DNA of 38,867 bases from an uncultured Lachnospiraceae bacterium (GTDB lineage Bacteria; Bacillota; Clostridia; Lachnospirales; Lachnospiraceae), in contig CANRPO010000028.1 of assembly GCA_947632515.1 (NCBI GenBank), forward strand, positions 1-38,867, read 5' to 3'. Numbering within the stretch: position 1 is the first letter of the stretch; each line of letters opens with the position of its first letter. The notes beneath the pieces are model-generated. The model was not told where the DNA came from. It worked only from the letters and a program-made list of their open reading frames with translations, and ran no database searches. Both the position numbers and the translations under genes were made by a program. Below are positions 7,645 through 15,520 of this stretch, piece by piece.

Positions 7645-9429
7645 CTATTTTAGAACAGCATAGAAATCTATATCTTCATAGAGGCGGGCGGCAGGATCCG
7701 GCGCAGAACCGTCCTTTGTCTCCCAGCCGCAGAAGGCGGCGTAGGACAGCGTGGGCGTCGGTAATTCCGGCAGAGGTTCTCCCTCGAAGACGGTGAAAAC
7801 ATCGTACAGCGCCTCATCAATATAGAGCCTTACCTGACAGAGAGGCCGCTCTTCGATCCAGGCCTGATCCAAAAAGTCTTTGCGGGCGATGATATAATCA
7901 GACAGAAAGGCGAGGGATTCCTCTAGGGATTTCCCGCCGTCGTTTTTCAGATATTGATCCTGCCAGCGCACTCTGTCCATCTTAGCGGATGCGGCGTTGA
8001 TCTCTGCCAATGCCGGCAGAGTCTGCTCTGCGAGCTGTGTCAGATAGGAGCTGATCTCCGCCTTGTAGCAGTCTGTGACGCGGGCGTAGAAGTCCGGCTT
8101 TTCATAGAGCGCGCGAAACCAAGGGGAGGCGTCTGAATGTGTGTCCAGTTTCGTCAGGGTGTTCGGTCTGTCGGACAGATCGCCCAGATAAGAGGGGGTA
8201 TTGCCGAGGCTTACGTCGTAGTCCCAGACCGGCCCGGCATATAATTTCCCGTCTATCGTATCGGAATCCTTGTAGAAGAAGGAGCTGGCCACGCCGCCGT
8301 CGTAGTTGGCGGTCACTTCCTCCAGCAGATACTTGCGCGCGAAGGAATCCGCGTCGATCAGCTCGGTATAGTATCTGCCCGTGGCGGGATCGACGCCGTC
8401 CGGCGCGAGAATGGCGTTCTCCGCGTGCTGCACATAGTCGTCGATGTAGGCGACCTGGTTCGCGGAGGCGTCAGAAGGGGACTGCAGGATAAAGCACTCT
8501 TCGGCGTCGGTGATGAAGTAGCTGCCGTTGTCGCCGACTTCCTTAAGGAAACGGGAGGCAAAGTCCCGCTCGATCAGGTAGCCGCCGGTGATGTCCTTGG
8601 GATCGTTCGGAATGTCCCGCGCTTTGGTCTTCTCTGTCCATACGGCTTCGTAGGAGCTTAGGTCTTTGTGCGTGTTGACATCTTCCGTTGCCGCCTCCAG
8701 ATCGGTGATGGCAAGGCGATTTTCCTTCACCTCCACCTTTTCCGTCACATAGTAATTACCCACATACTCCCCGTTCAGATAGAGGTCGATAAACACGCCG
8801 GGATCGGACTGCGCCAGCCCCAGATGATGCGCCAGATCGCGGGCGATGGCGTTGCGAAGGAGTGAAGGATCGGCGGAATTGGCGAGCAAAACCCATGTTT
8901 TTCCCTCCTCCATGCCAAGCAGGGAGACAGCGTCCGTGAACTTGATCTGATACGGCTTTTTTTCAAATTCCGAATAGGAGGTGTTGCCTCTCCCTTTGAT
9001 GTATTCTAACGGCCGGTGCAGGCTGCTTTCGCCGTTCTCATCCAACACGGTGATCGTAGCGGGCTCTTTGTGATTTTTGTCGCTGTTGAGGAGTTGTGAC
9101 GTGCCGGAGGAGGTGTCGATGAAGACAGCGGGAAGAGATTCCGAGTACATACTTACGACGGGACAGCCGTCGATCTCCTGCGGCAGATCATAGACCAGCT
9201 CCGCGTTGTCTTTGCAGGCAGCAGGCAAAAAAGCGTAATAGACGTCATTCCGGCGCCATAGTCTGAGGGTATGGCCCGCCACGTTGGCGGTTGGCGCGTC
9301 CGCTAAGGGAGACGGACTGGCCGCATCAGACTGTCCCATATGATGAAGAATATAGTCGTTGCCTATGAGCAGTACCAAGAGGGCAATGACCATGATAGAG
9401 ATGAGCAGAACGTTTCTTCTCTTTTTCAT
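7645..9429 (-). CDS. CotH-kinase-like secreted/membrane-anchored protein
   Basis: 594 residues. An N-terminal signal anchor (about residues 5-25, 'VLLISIMVIALLVLLIGN') precedes a CotH kinase domain: 'YIKGRGNTSYSEFEKKPYQIKF' (about 145-165), 'VLLANSADPSLLRNAIARDLA', 'GEYVGNYYVTEKVEV', 'GGYLIERD' and 'GPVWDYDVSLGN'. CotH-type proteins are atypical protein kinases; in Clostridia many are extracellular and of unknown substrate. The last about 60 residues form a small beta domain ending 'YEDIDFYAVLK', similar to the repeat units of surface proteins. I start at ATG 9429 (GGAG five bases upstream); a GTG at 9435 overlaps the xth stop. It is translationally linked to xth, an unexpected partner. Confidence 0.88.
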   Translation of the reverse strand: MKKRRNVLLISIMVIALLVLLIGNDYILHHMGQSDAASPSPLADAPTANVAGHTLRLWRRNDVYYAFLPAACKDNAELVYDLPQEIDGCPVVSMYSESLPAVFIDTSSGTSQLLNSDKNHKEPATITVLDENGESSLHRPLEYIKGRGNTSYSEFEKKPYQIKFTDAVSLLGMEEGKTWVLLANSADPSLLRNAIARDLAHHLGLAQSDPGVFIDLYLNGEYVGNYYVTEKVEVKENRLAITDLEAATEDVNTHKDLSSYEAVWTEKTKARDIPNDPKDITGGYLIERDFASRFLKEVGDNGSYFITDAEECFILQSPSDASANQVAYIDDYVQHAENAILAPDGVDPATGRYYTELIDADSFARKYLLEEVTANYDGGVASSFFYKDSDTIDGKLYAGPVWDYDVSLGNTPSYLGDLSDRPNTLTKLDTHSDASPWFRALYEKPDFYARVTDCYKAEISSYLTQLAEQTLPALAEINAASAKMDRVRWQDQYLKNDGGKSLEESLAFLSDYIIARKDFLDQAWIEERPLCQVRLYIDEALYDVFTVFEGEPLPELPTPTLSYAAFCGWETKDGSAPDPAARLYEDIDFYAVLK

Positions 9430-9431
9430 AG

Positions 9432-10184
9432 TCACTCCAAAATCAGACCCACAGGGCAGTGATCGGAACCGAATACGTCAGAATAGATAAGCGCGTCGCG
9501 CAGCCTGTCTCTAAGGCAGTCTGACGCGAGGAAGTAGTCGATGCGCCATCCGGCGTTCTTCTCTCTGGCATGGAAACGATAGGACCACCAAGAGTAAGCG
9601 CCCTCCAGATCAGGGTAGAAATATCGGAAAGTGTCCGTGAATCCCGACTCTGTCAGGGTCGTGAATTTTGCCCGCTCCTCGTCGGTAAATCCGGCGTTTT
9701 TGCGGTTGGTCTTGGGGTTTTTCAGATCGATCTCCTTATGCGCCACGTTCAGGTCGCCACAGAAGATCACGGGTTTCTTTTCTTCCAGTTTCTTCAGATA
9801 GGCCAGAAAGGCATCCTCCCAGCGCATACGGTAGTCCAGGCGCGTCAGGCCGTCCTGGGAGTTGGGCGTGTAGACCGTGATCATATAGAAATCGGGAAAT
9901 TCCAACGTTATGACGCGGCCCTCATGGTCGTGCTCCTCGACGCCGATGCCGTAAGACACATGCAGCGGCTCCTTCTTCGTGAAGATGGCGGTGCCGGAAT
10001 ATCCCTTTTTCTCCGCATAGTTCCAGTATTGATAGTAGCCCGGCAGCTCCATGTCGATCTGTCCTTCCTGCAGCTTTGTCTCCTGCAGACAGAAAATGTC
10101 AGCGTCTGTTTCTTTGAAGAAATCCGGAAAGCCCTTGCCCATGCAGGCGCGGAGGCCGTTCACGTTCCATGAGATCAGTTTCAT
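9432..10184 (-). CDS. xth: Exodeoxyribonuclease III (AP endonuclease)
   Basis: 250 residues, full length for the ExoIII/ExoA family of Mg-dependent base-excision-repair nucleases. The catalytic set is visible: 'SWNVNGLRA' (Asn 7), 'CLQETKL' (Glu 36), 'YTPNSQ', 'FCGDLNVAH' (Asp/Asn pair near residue 145), 'WRIDYFL' and the terminal 'GSDHCPV' (Asp-His). The enzyme cuts DNA 5' to abasic sites and removes 3' blocks. Start ATG 10184 has AAGGAG ten bases upstream. The promoter at 10428-10456 gives a leader of about 235 nt filled with hairpins. The stop codon overlaps the start region of the CotH-like gene. Confidence 0.96.
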   Translation of the reverse strand: MKLISWNVNGLRACMGKGFPDFFKETDADIFCLQETKLQEGQIDMELPGYYQYWNYAEKKGYSGTAIFTKKEPLHVSYGIGVEEHDHEGRVITLEFPDFYMITVYTPNSQDGLTRLDYRMRWEDAFLAYLKKLEEKKPVIFCGDLNVAHKEIDLKNPKTNRKNAGFTDEERAKFTTLTESGFTDTFRYFYPDLEGAYSWWSYRFHAREKNAGWRIDYFLASDCLRDRLRDALIYSDVFGSDHCPVGLILE

Positions 10185-10219
10185 TCGGTTTGTGCTCCTT
10201 GTGGTGGTAGATGTTTACG

Positions 10220-10347
10220 GTTTCCCTCGGTCGCGGGCATTCGCCCTATTGCCCTCAGGAAACTTGCAGTTTCCTTCGGTCGTGGGCATTCGCCCTATTG
10301 CCCTCAGGAAACTTACAGTTTCCTTCGGTCGTGGGCATTCGCCCTAT
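10220..10347. repeat. 49-bp tandem repeat, 2.6 copies, in the xth leader
   Basis: Copies start at 10220, 10269 and 10318 (exact 49-bp period); the third stops after about 30 bases. The copies differ at only a few positions. Each unit has two built-in hairpins: GGGC-ATTC-GCCC, and across the unit junction AGGAAACT-TGC-AGTTTCCT (8-bp stem). In the minus-strand transcript this gives a chain of alternating stem-loops between the promoter and the xth ribosome binding site. Confidence 0.85.
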
Positions 10348-10404
10348 GAATCTGCCTCTCAACAAAACTGTCTGCAAGCAGCCATTTTGTTAAGAGACAG
10401 ATTC
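10348..10404 (-). ncRNA. Long hairpin in the 5' leader of xth
   Basis: Arms 10348-10367 and 10385-10404 are 20 bases each and differ from perfect complementarity at two sites. In the plus-strand RNA these would be C-A mismatches; in the minus-strand RNA both become G-U pairs, so the stem is unbroken only when transcribed in the xth direction. The 17-nt loop holds a small CTGC-TT-GCAG stem. A promoter on the minus strand lies 24 bases upstream. It is a structured leader or a small RNA; no known riboswitch class is recognised. Confidence 0.55.
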
Positions 10405-10427
10405 GCACGGCTCATTGCTTTGCGTAC

Positions 10428-10456
10428 ATTATAGTACATAAGCGGATCATTCGCAA
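10428..10456 (-). promoter_or_regulatory. Promoter for xth
   Basis: On the minus strand TTGCGA (10456-10451), 17-nt spacer, perfect TATAAT (10433-10428). Transcription would begin near 10420 and run through the hairpin and 49-bp repeats into xth. Confidence 0.7.
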
Positions 10457-10567
10457 ATCTTAAGAATATTTAGAGAGTTTTTTTAGAAAGAAATGTTACC
10501 TTCAATATGGAGAAGGCTCTTCTGAGATAAAATTTCCGGAAAATCTAGGAACGGAGAACGAAAGAAT

Positions 10568-11563
10568 ATGAGAAGTAACGGCGGAAACGCCCGAATGGAC
10601 AGAAAACGGGCAGAGCGCAGAAGAAAAAAGAGACTGAAAAGAAAGCTCTTTAATCTGTCCGTTGTCTTGGTCATTGTGCTGCTCCTACTCTGCATTGGCA
10701 ATATCTATGCCCGTCTGGAGGAACTGCAGGCGACGATCCAACGTCTGGAAGGACGGGCGAATGGAACCGATAAAGCCTATGCGCAGGAATACGGCGCGGA
10801 GGATGGGTTGGGCGGGACGCCCGCAGATCATATCGGCAGTATCGCGCCCGTGGAGGCGGAGAAACCCATAGAGCGCACGAGAGAGGAAGTTCTGGCGCGG
10901 CTGGACGAGCTGGGAGAGAGTGATCCCGCAATATTGGACATCCGCCAAAACTGTGAAAAATACCCGGAGGAATTGCTGGCCGCTCTGGCAAATAACCCTG
11001 AAATGGCGGATTTTGTCGCGGGCTACGGAACGGGAAAGGAGAACAGTCTGGGCGCTTTGACGGAAACGGAGACGGAACAGAAATTCCCGCTTTTTTTGCA
11101 GTGGGATCTCAGGTGGGGCTACCGACCCTATGGAGAAAGCTGCATCGGCCTTGCCGGCTGCGGGCCGACCTGCCTGTCCATGGCGCTCTTTTATCTGACG
11201 AGAGACAGCAGGCTCACGCCTGCCAAAATCGCCGATTACAGCATGGAGAACGGATATTATATGGAGGGGACGGGCACGGCGTGGGCGCTGATGGAGGATG
11301 TGCCGGGACAGTACGGGATCAGCGTCACGAAACCAAACGCGCAGGCGGCGGATCTGATCGCGGTGCTGGATGGCGGCGGTGTCATCGTGTGCTCCGTCGG
11401 GAAGGGAGATTTCACGACGCAGGGACATTACATCGTGATCTACGGCTACGAGAGCGACGGTTTCCTGATAAACGACCCGAACTGCGTGGCCAGGAGCGGC
11501 AAGTGGGCGTTCAGCAAATTAAAACCGCAGATCAAGAACATCTGGGCGTATCTGCCCGGCTAA
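10568..11563 (+). CDS. Membrane-anchored C39-family (papain-like) cysteine peptidase
   Basis: 331 residues. A very basic N-terminus (residues 10-27) and one transmembrane helix (about 29-46) give a type II anchor with the rest outside the cell. A helical linker (about 48-170) leads to a Peptidase_C39_2-like domain: 'FLQWDLRW' (about 176-183), 'GLAGCGPTCLSM' with the likely catalytic Cys198, 'GHYIVIYGY' with His287, and 'INDPNC' with Asp303. All three catalytic positions are present. Start ATG 10568 has GGAG about ten bases upstream. It could process a surface protein or peptide; the target is unknown. It ends with a 4-bp overlap with the convergent SGNH-like gene. Confidence 0.85.
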   Translation: MRSNGGNARMDRKRAERRRKKRLKRKLFNLSVVLVIVLLLLCIGNIYARLEELQATIQRLEGRANGTDKAYAQEYGAEDGLGGTPADHIGSIAPVEAEKPIERTREEVLARLDELGESDPAILDIRQNCEKYPEELLAALANNPEMADFVAGYGTGKENSLGALTETETEQKFPLFLQWDLRWGYRPYGESCIGLAGCGPTCLSMALFYLTRDSRLTPAKIADYSMENGYYMEGTGTAWALMEDVPGQYGISVTKPNAQAADLIAVLDGGGVIVCSVGKGDFTTQGHYIVIYGYESDGFLINDPNCVARSGKWAFSKLKPQIKNIWAYLPG

Positions 11564-12645
11564 GTAGAGTAATATTTCAAAATATCTTCACGCACGATCC
11601 GCTCCGACAGCGCCCGCATCCGCTCGAGGCGTTCCTCGTAATTGTCTTTTGTCAATCGTCCCCTGCCGTTTACGAGGTTGTCGTAGACGGTATAGTTGAT
11701 GTCCTTGGAAAAGTGAATCATATCCATGTAATTGTCCAGATCTGTGATCACTTCCTCGTCGTCCTGATAGAAATAGATCTCCACATTGTCATATGCAAGG
11801 AGCGCGCCGATGGCCTGTTTCTCGTTATAGATCACGGCGTCGCGCTCTCCGTTCCGATAGGCGTTGTCCCACCAGAGCATGGAGTAGGGCGAGAAGAAAA
11901 ATTTGAAAGTCGTCTCGGGGTGCGCCTCCACCTGCGCCGTGAGCAGGGCGATATTTCCCGCAAGCGTTTCGGCGTTCGCGGTCTCCGGCTGCATCTCTTT
12001 CACGGCGGGAAGACGGGCGTACATTCCCGTCGCCATGTCCTGTCCGAAATATTTCCACTGCGCCCAGTTGTAGGAGTCGCCCTCGTCGTAATCCCCGAGG
12101 AAGGAGTAGGCCAGCATATAGGGCAGTTTTTCCATCAGCACATCTTTGTTGAGCCAGTAGGAATAGTCGTTAAAAAGGTTCCTGTCATACAAGTACATGG
12201 GACAGCCCGTGGACTCGTAGGTCGGCTCCGTGTCCGCCGACAGAGAGGACGGGTCGATGTTATAAAAAACATATTTCAGATCGTGGGATGCGTAAGCGTT
12301 ATCCAGCAGATAGCAGAGGTCGGCGGTGGCGCCGTAGGAGCGGATCGCCTTGATTGCCGTGCAGTCAAATCCCTCGTCAAACCAGTGGTTATTGTAGTTC
12401 TCGCAGACGGAAGAACCCACGATCAGCGCGTCGTAATCAAAGGTGCGCAGCGAACCGATGCACTGGTATTCCTTATCCGTCAGCACGGCCTTCAGACCCG
12501 GCAGCGGCGCGTGATACTGATAGAACGGATCAAAGAGCGCGACAATGCCGATGACTGCCGCTAGGAGCGCCAGCGTCCGCAGGGTAAACCGCCGCAGAAA
12601 TCTCATATCTTGCTCTTGCGTTGAGGCATCTTTTTTGTTCATCAT
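11560..12645 (-). CDS. SGNH-hydrolase-like membrane-anchored protein, partner of MBOAT
   Basis: 361 residues. One N-terminal transmembrane helix (about 23-38) anchors an extracytoplasmic domain. 'DALIVGSSVCENY' (Gly-Ser-Ser at 77-79) fits the block I nucleophile region of DltD/AlgX-like SGNH proteins, and 'MDMIHFS' gives an Asp308-x-x-His311 pair, the usual second half of the active site. Such proteins move acyl groups between the MBOAT protein and a surface glycan or teichoic acid. Start ATG 12645 (with a second ATG at 12642) has AGGAG about nine bases upstream; the gene follows MBOAT by 39 bases, so they are co-transcribed. The acceptor polymer is not known. Confidence 0.82.
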   Translation of the reverse strand: MMNKKDASTQEQDMRFLRRFTLRTLALLAAVIGIVALFDPFYQYHAPLPGLKAVLTDKEYQCIGSLRTFDYDALIVGSSVCENYNNHWFDEGFDCTAIKAIRSYGATADLCYLLDNAYASHDLKYVFYNIDPSSLSADTEPTYESTGCPMYLYDRNLFNDYSYWLNKDVLMEKLPYMLAYSFLGDYDEGDSYNWAQWKYFGQDMATGMYARLPAVKEMQPETANAETLAGNIALLTAQVEAHPETTFKFFFSPYSMLWWDNAYRNGERDAVIYNEKQAIGALLAYDNVEIYFYQDDEEVITDLDNYMDMIHFSKDINYTVYDNLVNGRGRLTKDNYEERLERMRALSERIVREDILKYYST

Positions 12646-12684
12646 TTAAGCCGCTCCTGTTACAGAAAAATAATCCGTCGTCCC

Positions 12685-14208
12685 CTAAAAGTTAAAATAC
12701 AAAAACGTGCTCACCTGCGACAGCGAGACGATGCACCACACAAACAGGATGCAGATCCCCCAGCACCGCCGCGACGTCAGTTCGCCGCGCATGGCCCGCT
12801 CGTACGCATTGGGGCGAAAGACCAGATAGAAAGCCAGCGCAAACAACAGTATCATAAAGATCAGGTAAAAATAGCTGATCAGGCCGGGGGACGCCAATTC
12901 CAACGCCTGTTTTATCACATAGATCTCGGAAATATCGAGCTGCGACGCGACCTCGTAGATCTTGCCCGTATAGTTTCCCGCAAAAAGGTTTCTGAAAAGC
13001 TGTATCGCGCCCGCCATACTCTCGCTGCGGAAGAAAAAGAGCGACAGATTAAACAGCGTGAACGTGAAGATCCAGCCCAGCCACGCGGGGATATGAAAGC
13101 GGGAAGGTCTTTTTTCATCGCGCCCTTTGATCCCGATGATCCCCAGGTTGTCCCAGACGACCAGCAGACCGTGCACCGCGCCCCAGGCCACATAGGTCCA
13201 CGCCGCTCCGTGCCACAGACCGCTTAACAGGAAAATGATAAAGGTGTTGAGGAGCATACGCGCGCGCCCTTTTCGGCTGCCGCCCAGCGGGATATACACA
13301 TAGGTGACGAAAAAGCGGGAGAGGGTGATGTGCCATCGCTGCCAAAATTCCTTGATGCTGCATGCCCGATAAGGGGCATTGAAATTGACGGGCAGTTCGA
13401 TGTTGAACATCTTGCCCAGTCCCATCGCCATATCCGAGTAACCGCTGAAATCAAAGTACAGCTCAAAGGTGTAGGACAGGATCACGGCGATCGTTGAGAG
13501 CGTGTCCAGAGAGAAGGTCTGCGCAAATCCGTAGTTGGCCATCAGCGCGAAGGTGTCCGCCAAAAGTACCTTTTTGGCCAGTCCCAGAATAAACAGATAG
13601 ATCCCTCTGGAAAAAGAGGCCGCGTTAAATCTTCTCTTGGATCGATCTTCAAACTGCGGGATCATTTCTTTATAGAGCACGATGGGCCCGGCGATCAGCT
13701 GCGGAAAAAACGTGACAAAGGTAACGTAGTCGATCAGGGAATAGTGTTCGCACCGGCCCAGGCATCTGTCGATGATAAACGACAACTGCTGAAATGTAAA
13801 AAAGCTGATACCCAGCGGCAGCAGGATATGTTTCAGCGTAAAATCCGCGTGGAAGGCGAGGTTGATATTCTCGATAAAAAAATCGTAATATTTAAAATAA
13901 AACAGAATGCCGAGATTCAGTGCGATACCCGCGATCAGCCCGCAGCGCCGCCACAGCCGCAAACGGGTATCGGTTCGGGAGCTCTCCGCCGGGATCAGAG
14001 TCAGCAGATAACTCAACAGATAATTCAATCCGATACTGGACAGGATGATCGCCAGATAGCGGACGTTAAAATAGGCATAGAACCACAGGGACATGGCCGC
14101 CAGGAAAACGTTGGCGGCTGTGTATTTTTTTCTGTTATTCAGTCCGTACCAGCCGATCAATGCGAGCGGCAGAAACAAAAATATAAAAATGTATGAGTTA
14201 AACAGCAT
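12685..14208 (-). CDS. MBOAT family membrane O-acyltransferase (AlgI/DltB-like)
   Basis: 507 residues with about eleven hydrophobic helices. Key motifs are 'FWQRWHITLSRFF' with 'YIPLGGSRKG', and 'SGLWHGAAWTYVAWGAVHG' (around residue 330), which contains the catalytic-channel His of the MBOAT family. It passes acyl groups across the membrane to an extracellular SGNH partner, here the next gene. I start at ATG 14208 because 'MLFNSYIFIFLFLPL' is the standard beginning of AlgI-like proteins. The frame is open further up to 14430, but that would overlap the divergent lipoprotein gene and the promoter. A promoter with an extended -10 lies at 14273-14301. Confidence 0.92.
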   Translation of the reverse strand: MLFNSYIFIFLFLPLALIGWYGLNNRKKYTAANVFLAAMSLWFYAYFNVRYLAIILSSIGLNYLLSYLLTLIPAESSRTDTRLRLWRRCGLIAGIALNLGILFYFKYYDFFIENINLAFHADFTLKHILLPLGISFFTFQQLSFIIDRCLGRCEHYSLIDYVTFVTFFPQLIAGPIVLYKEMIPQFEDRSKRRFNAASFSRGIYLFILGLAKKVLLADTFALMANYGFAQTFSLDTLSTIAVILSYTFELYFDFSGYSDMAMGLGKMFNIELPVNFNAPYRACSIKEFWQRWHITLSRFFVTYVYIPLGGSRKGRARMLLNTFIIFLLSGLWHGAAWTYVAWGAVHGLLVVWDNLGIIGIKGRDEKRPSRFHIPAWLGWIFTFTLFNLSLFFFRSESMAGAIQLFRNLFAGNYTGKIYEVASQLDISEIYVIKQALELASPGLISYFYLIFMILLFALAFYLVFRPNAYERAMRGELTSRRCWGICILFVWCIVSLSQVSTFLYFNF

Positions 14209-14272
14209 ATCGCAAGGGATTCCCTTCCACATACATATTTTTCTAAAAAAGACAAAAACTATAATGAAATCT

Positions 14273-14301
14273 ATTATACCAAATAACGCCAAAAAGAACA
14301 A
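14273..14301 (-). promoter_or_regulatory. Promoter for the MBOAT-SGNH operon
   Basis: On the minus strand TTGTTC (14301-14296), 17-nt spacer, TATAAT (14278-14273) with TG one base before it (extended -10). A second TATAAT on the plus strand (14260-14265) faces the divergent lipoprotein gene, so the two promoters overlap. Confidence 0.6.
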
Positions 14302-14340
14302 TCGAGGCAGGCGGAAGAAAACGGAGGGCATAAGACAAAG

Positions 14341-14982
14341 ATGAGGGCAGAGCAGAAAAGACAGATAAACAGGGCAGCGGCGGTCATATTGATCGGCTGT
14401 ATTTTGTGGCTGACGGGCTGCGGCGATCAACTGCCGGAGGATGAGCTTGTCAACAACGGGCAGGCATTTGAGATGCAGCGGGTCGGCAGCGATTTACAGG
14501 CGAGCAGTTTTCCCTTTCAAGACGAAAAAAATTTTGTTACGCTGGTCGAGCTGAAAGACGGCGTCAAAGAGTTGCTGGGGGACAAATACTGGCCCGATGT
14601 AAATTTGTCCAAAGAGGAATTGGAACAGAAGACGGGGATCACGGAAGACATGTATGTGGATTTTCTGGCCCAAAGACAGTCGATGGACTCCCATATCGAC
14701 ACGATGATCCTTATTCACGCCAAGGAGGCGCATGTGGGCGACGTGGAGATGGCGCTGGAGCGATACCGCACAGGCGTCATTGAGCAAAACAGGAGCTACC
14801 CGCAGAATCTGTGCAAGGCGAAAGCCTCCCGCATGGAGACGATCGACGACTATATCTGTTTTGTGCAGCTGGGCGCGGACACCACGATCGTCGCGGACAA
14901 GGGGGAGGACGCAGTCATAGCTTACTGTCAGGAGGAGAACGAGCGCGCCCTGTATGTGCTGGAAAAAGGGATTCTGGAGTGA
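14341..14982 (+). CDS. DUF4358 family lipoprotein
   Basis: 213 residues. A type II signal peptide ends in LTGC with the lipidated Cys27. The mature part resembles DUF4358: 'YVDFLAQRQSMDSHIDTMILIHAKEAHVGDVEMALERYR', then a segment with 'YPQNLCKAKASRM' and 'YICFVQLG'. The family is of unknown function and I recall it next to MBOAT and SGNH genes in Lachnospiraceae, which matches here. Start ATG 14341 is preceded by CGGAGGGC. It is divergent from the MBOAT operon and shares its intergenic region, so joint control is likely. It could be a structural partner of the acylation machinery at the outer membrane face; this is inference. Confidence 0.8.
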   Translation: MRAEQKRQINRAAAVILIGCILWLTGCGDQLPEDELVNNGQAFEMQRVGSDLQASSFPFQDEKNFVTLVELKDGVKELLGDKYWPDVNLSKEELEQKTGITEDMYVDFLAQRQSMDSHIDTMILIHAKEAHVGDVEMALERYRTGVIEQNRSYPQNLCKAKASRMETIDDYICFVQLGADTTIVADKGEDAVIAYCQEENERALYVLEKGILE

Positions 14983-14989
14983 CTGGATT

Positions 14990-15337
14990 CTATTTTGTAT
15001 GCGCTATATTTTTAAGATAAAATTCTGCAAGCTTTAAAGCAGAGGAGACGTCTTCATTTGAAAAGTTCTTACACAATTCCTGAAATAATAAATAATTTTT
15101 TGTTTCCAGAGGTTCTTCTTTGCCAAAGAGCAAATAATCTAAACTTACATGAAAGGAATCCACAATTTGGGCAAGAACATCTATACTTGCCATTCTTTTT
15201 CCTGTTTCCAATAATGCAAGATAAGATGTTGATATATTGATCTGTGCTGCAAATTTCTCCTGAGTATAGTCAAAGGAGGCGCGAAGTTCTTTGATTCTTT
15301 GTCCCATACTCTGTAAATCAACCAGTCCTTTTTCCAT
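14990..15337 (-). CDS. Xre/Cro-C1 family transcriptional regulator
   Basis: 115 residues. An HTH domain spans about 10-70: 'MGQRIKELRASFDYTQEKFAAQINISTSYLALLETGKRMASIDVLAQIVDSFHVSLDYLLFG', the full SinR/Xre pattern. The C-terminal about 40 residues are helical and probably mediate dimers. Start ATG 15337 has AGAGGA seven bases upstream. It is divergent from the secreted-protein gene at 15521. The region between holds two TTATTTCCG repeats (15394 and 15467) flanking the other gene's promoter, plausible binding sites. It sits at the left edge of the AT-rich block and is likely to control it. Confidence 0.9.
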   Translation of the reverse strand: MEKGLVDLQSMGQRIKELRASFDYTQEKFAAQINISTSYLALLETGKRMASIDVLAQIVDSFHVSLDYLLFGKEEPLETKNYLLFQELCKNFSNEDVSSALKLAEFYLKNIAHTK

Positions 15338-15393
15338 AATCGATTCCTCTTTATCTTATTTATACTAATCATAGCAATAATCCGATGCCAGAA

Positions 15394-15475
15394 TTATTTC
15401 CGTAAGAAAATATAATATTGACTAAGAGAAATAGTTCTGTTATATTATTGCCTGTAGTATAATAATTTATTTCCG
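15394..15475 (+). promoter_or_regulatory. Promoter of the secreted-protein gene flanked by paired repeats
   Basis: TTGACT (15418-15423), 17-nt spacer, TATATT (15441-15446), close to the sigma-A consensus. TTATTTCCG occurs at 15394-15402 and again at 15467-15475, once upstream of the -35 and once downstream of the start of transcription, each followed by an A/G-rich step. This is the arrangement expected for a looping or blocking repressor such as the adjacent Xre protein. Confidence 0.6.
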
Positions 15476-15520
15476 AAAGCAACATTTGTTGATAAAGCGG
15501 AAAGAAAGGAAGGAATAGAA

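Noticed and set aside
10220..10347. CRISPR array
   Set aside because: The repeats are contiguous with no spacers between them, so this is a plain tandem repeat.
11101..12564. 487-codon plus-strand frame across the C39 peptidase and SGNH-like genes
   Set aside because: Crosses the convergent ends of two well supported genes in another frame; composition is that of a shadow.
14209..14430. Longer N-terminus for the MBOAT protein
   Set aside because: Would overlap the divergent lipoprotein gene and the promoter, and the family normally begins at MLFNSYIF.
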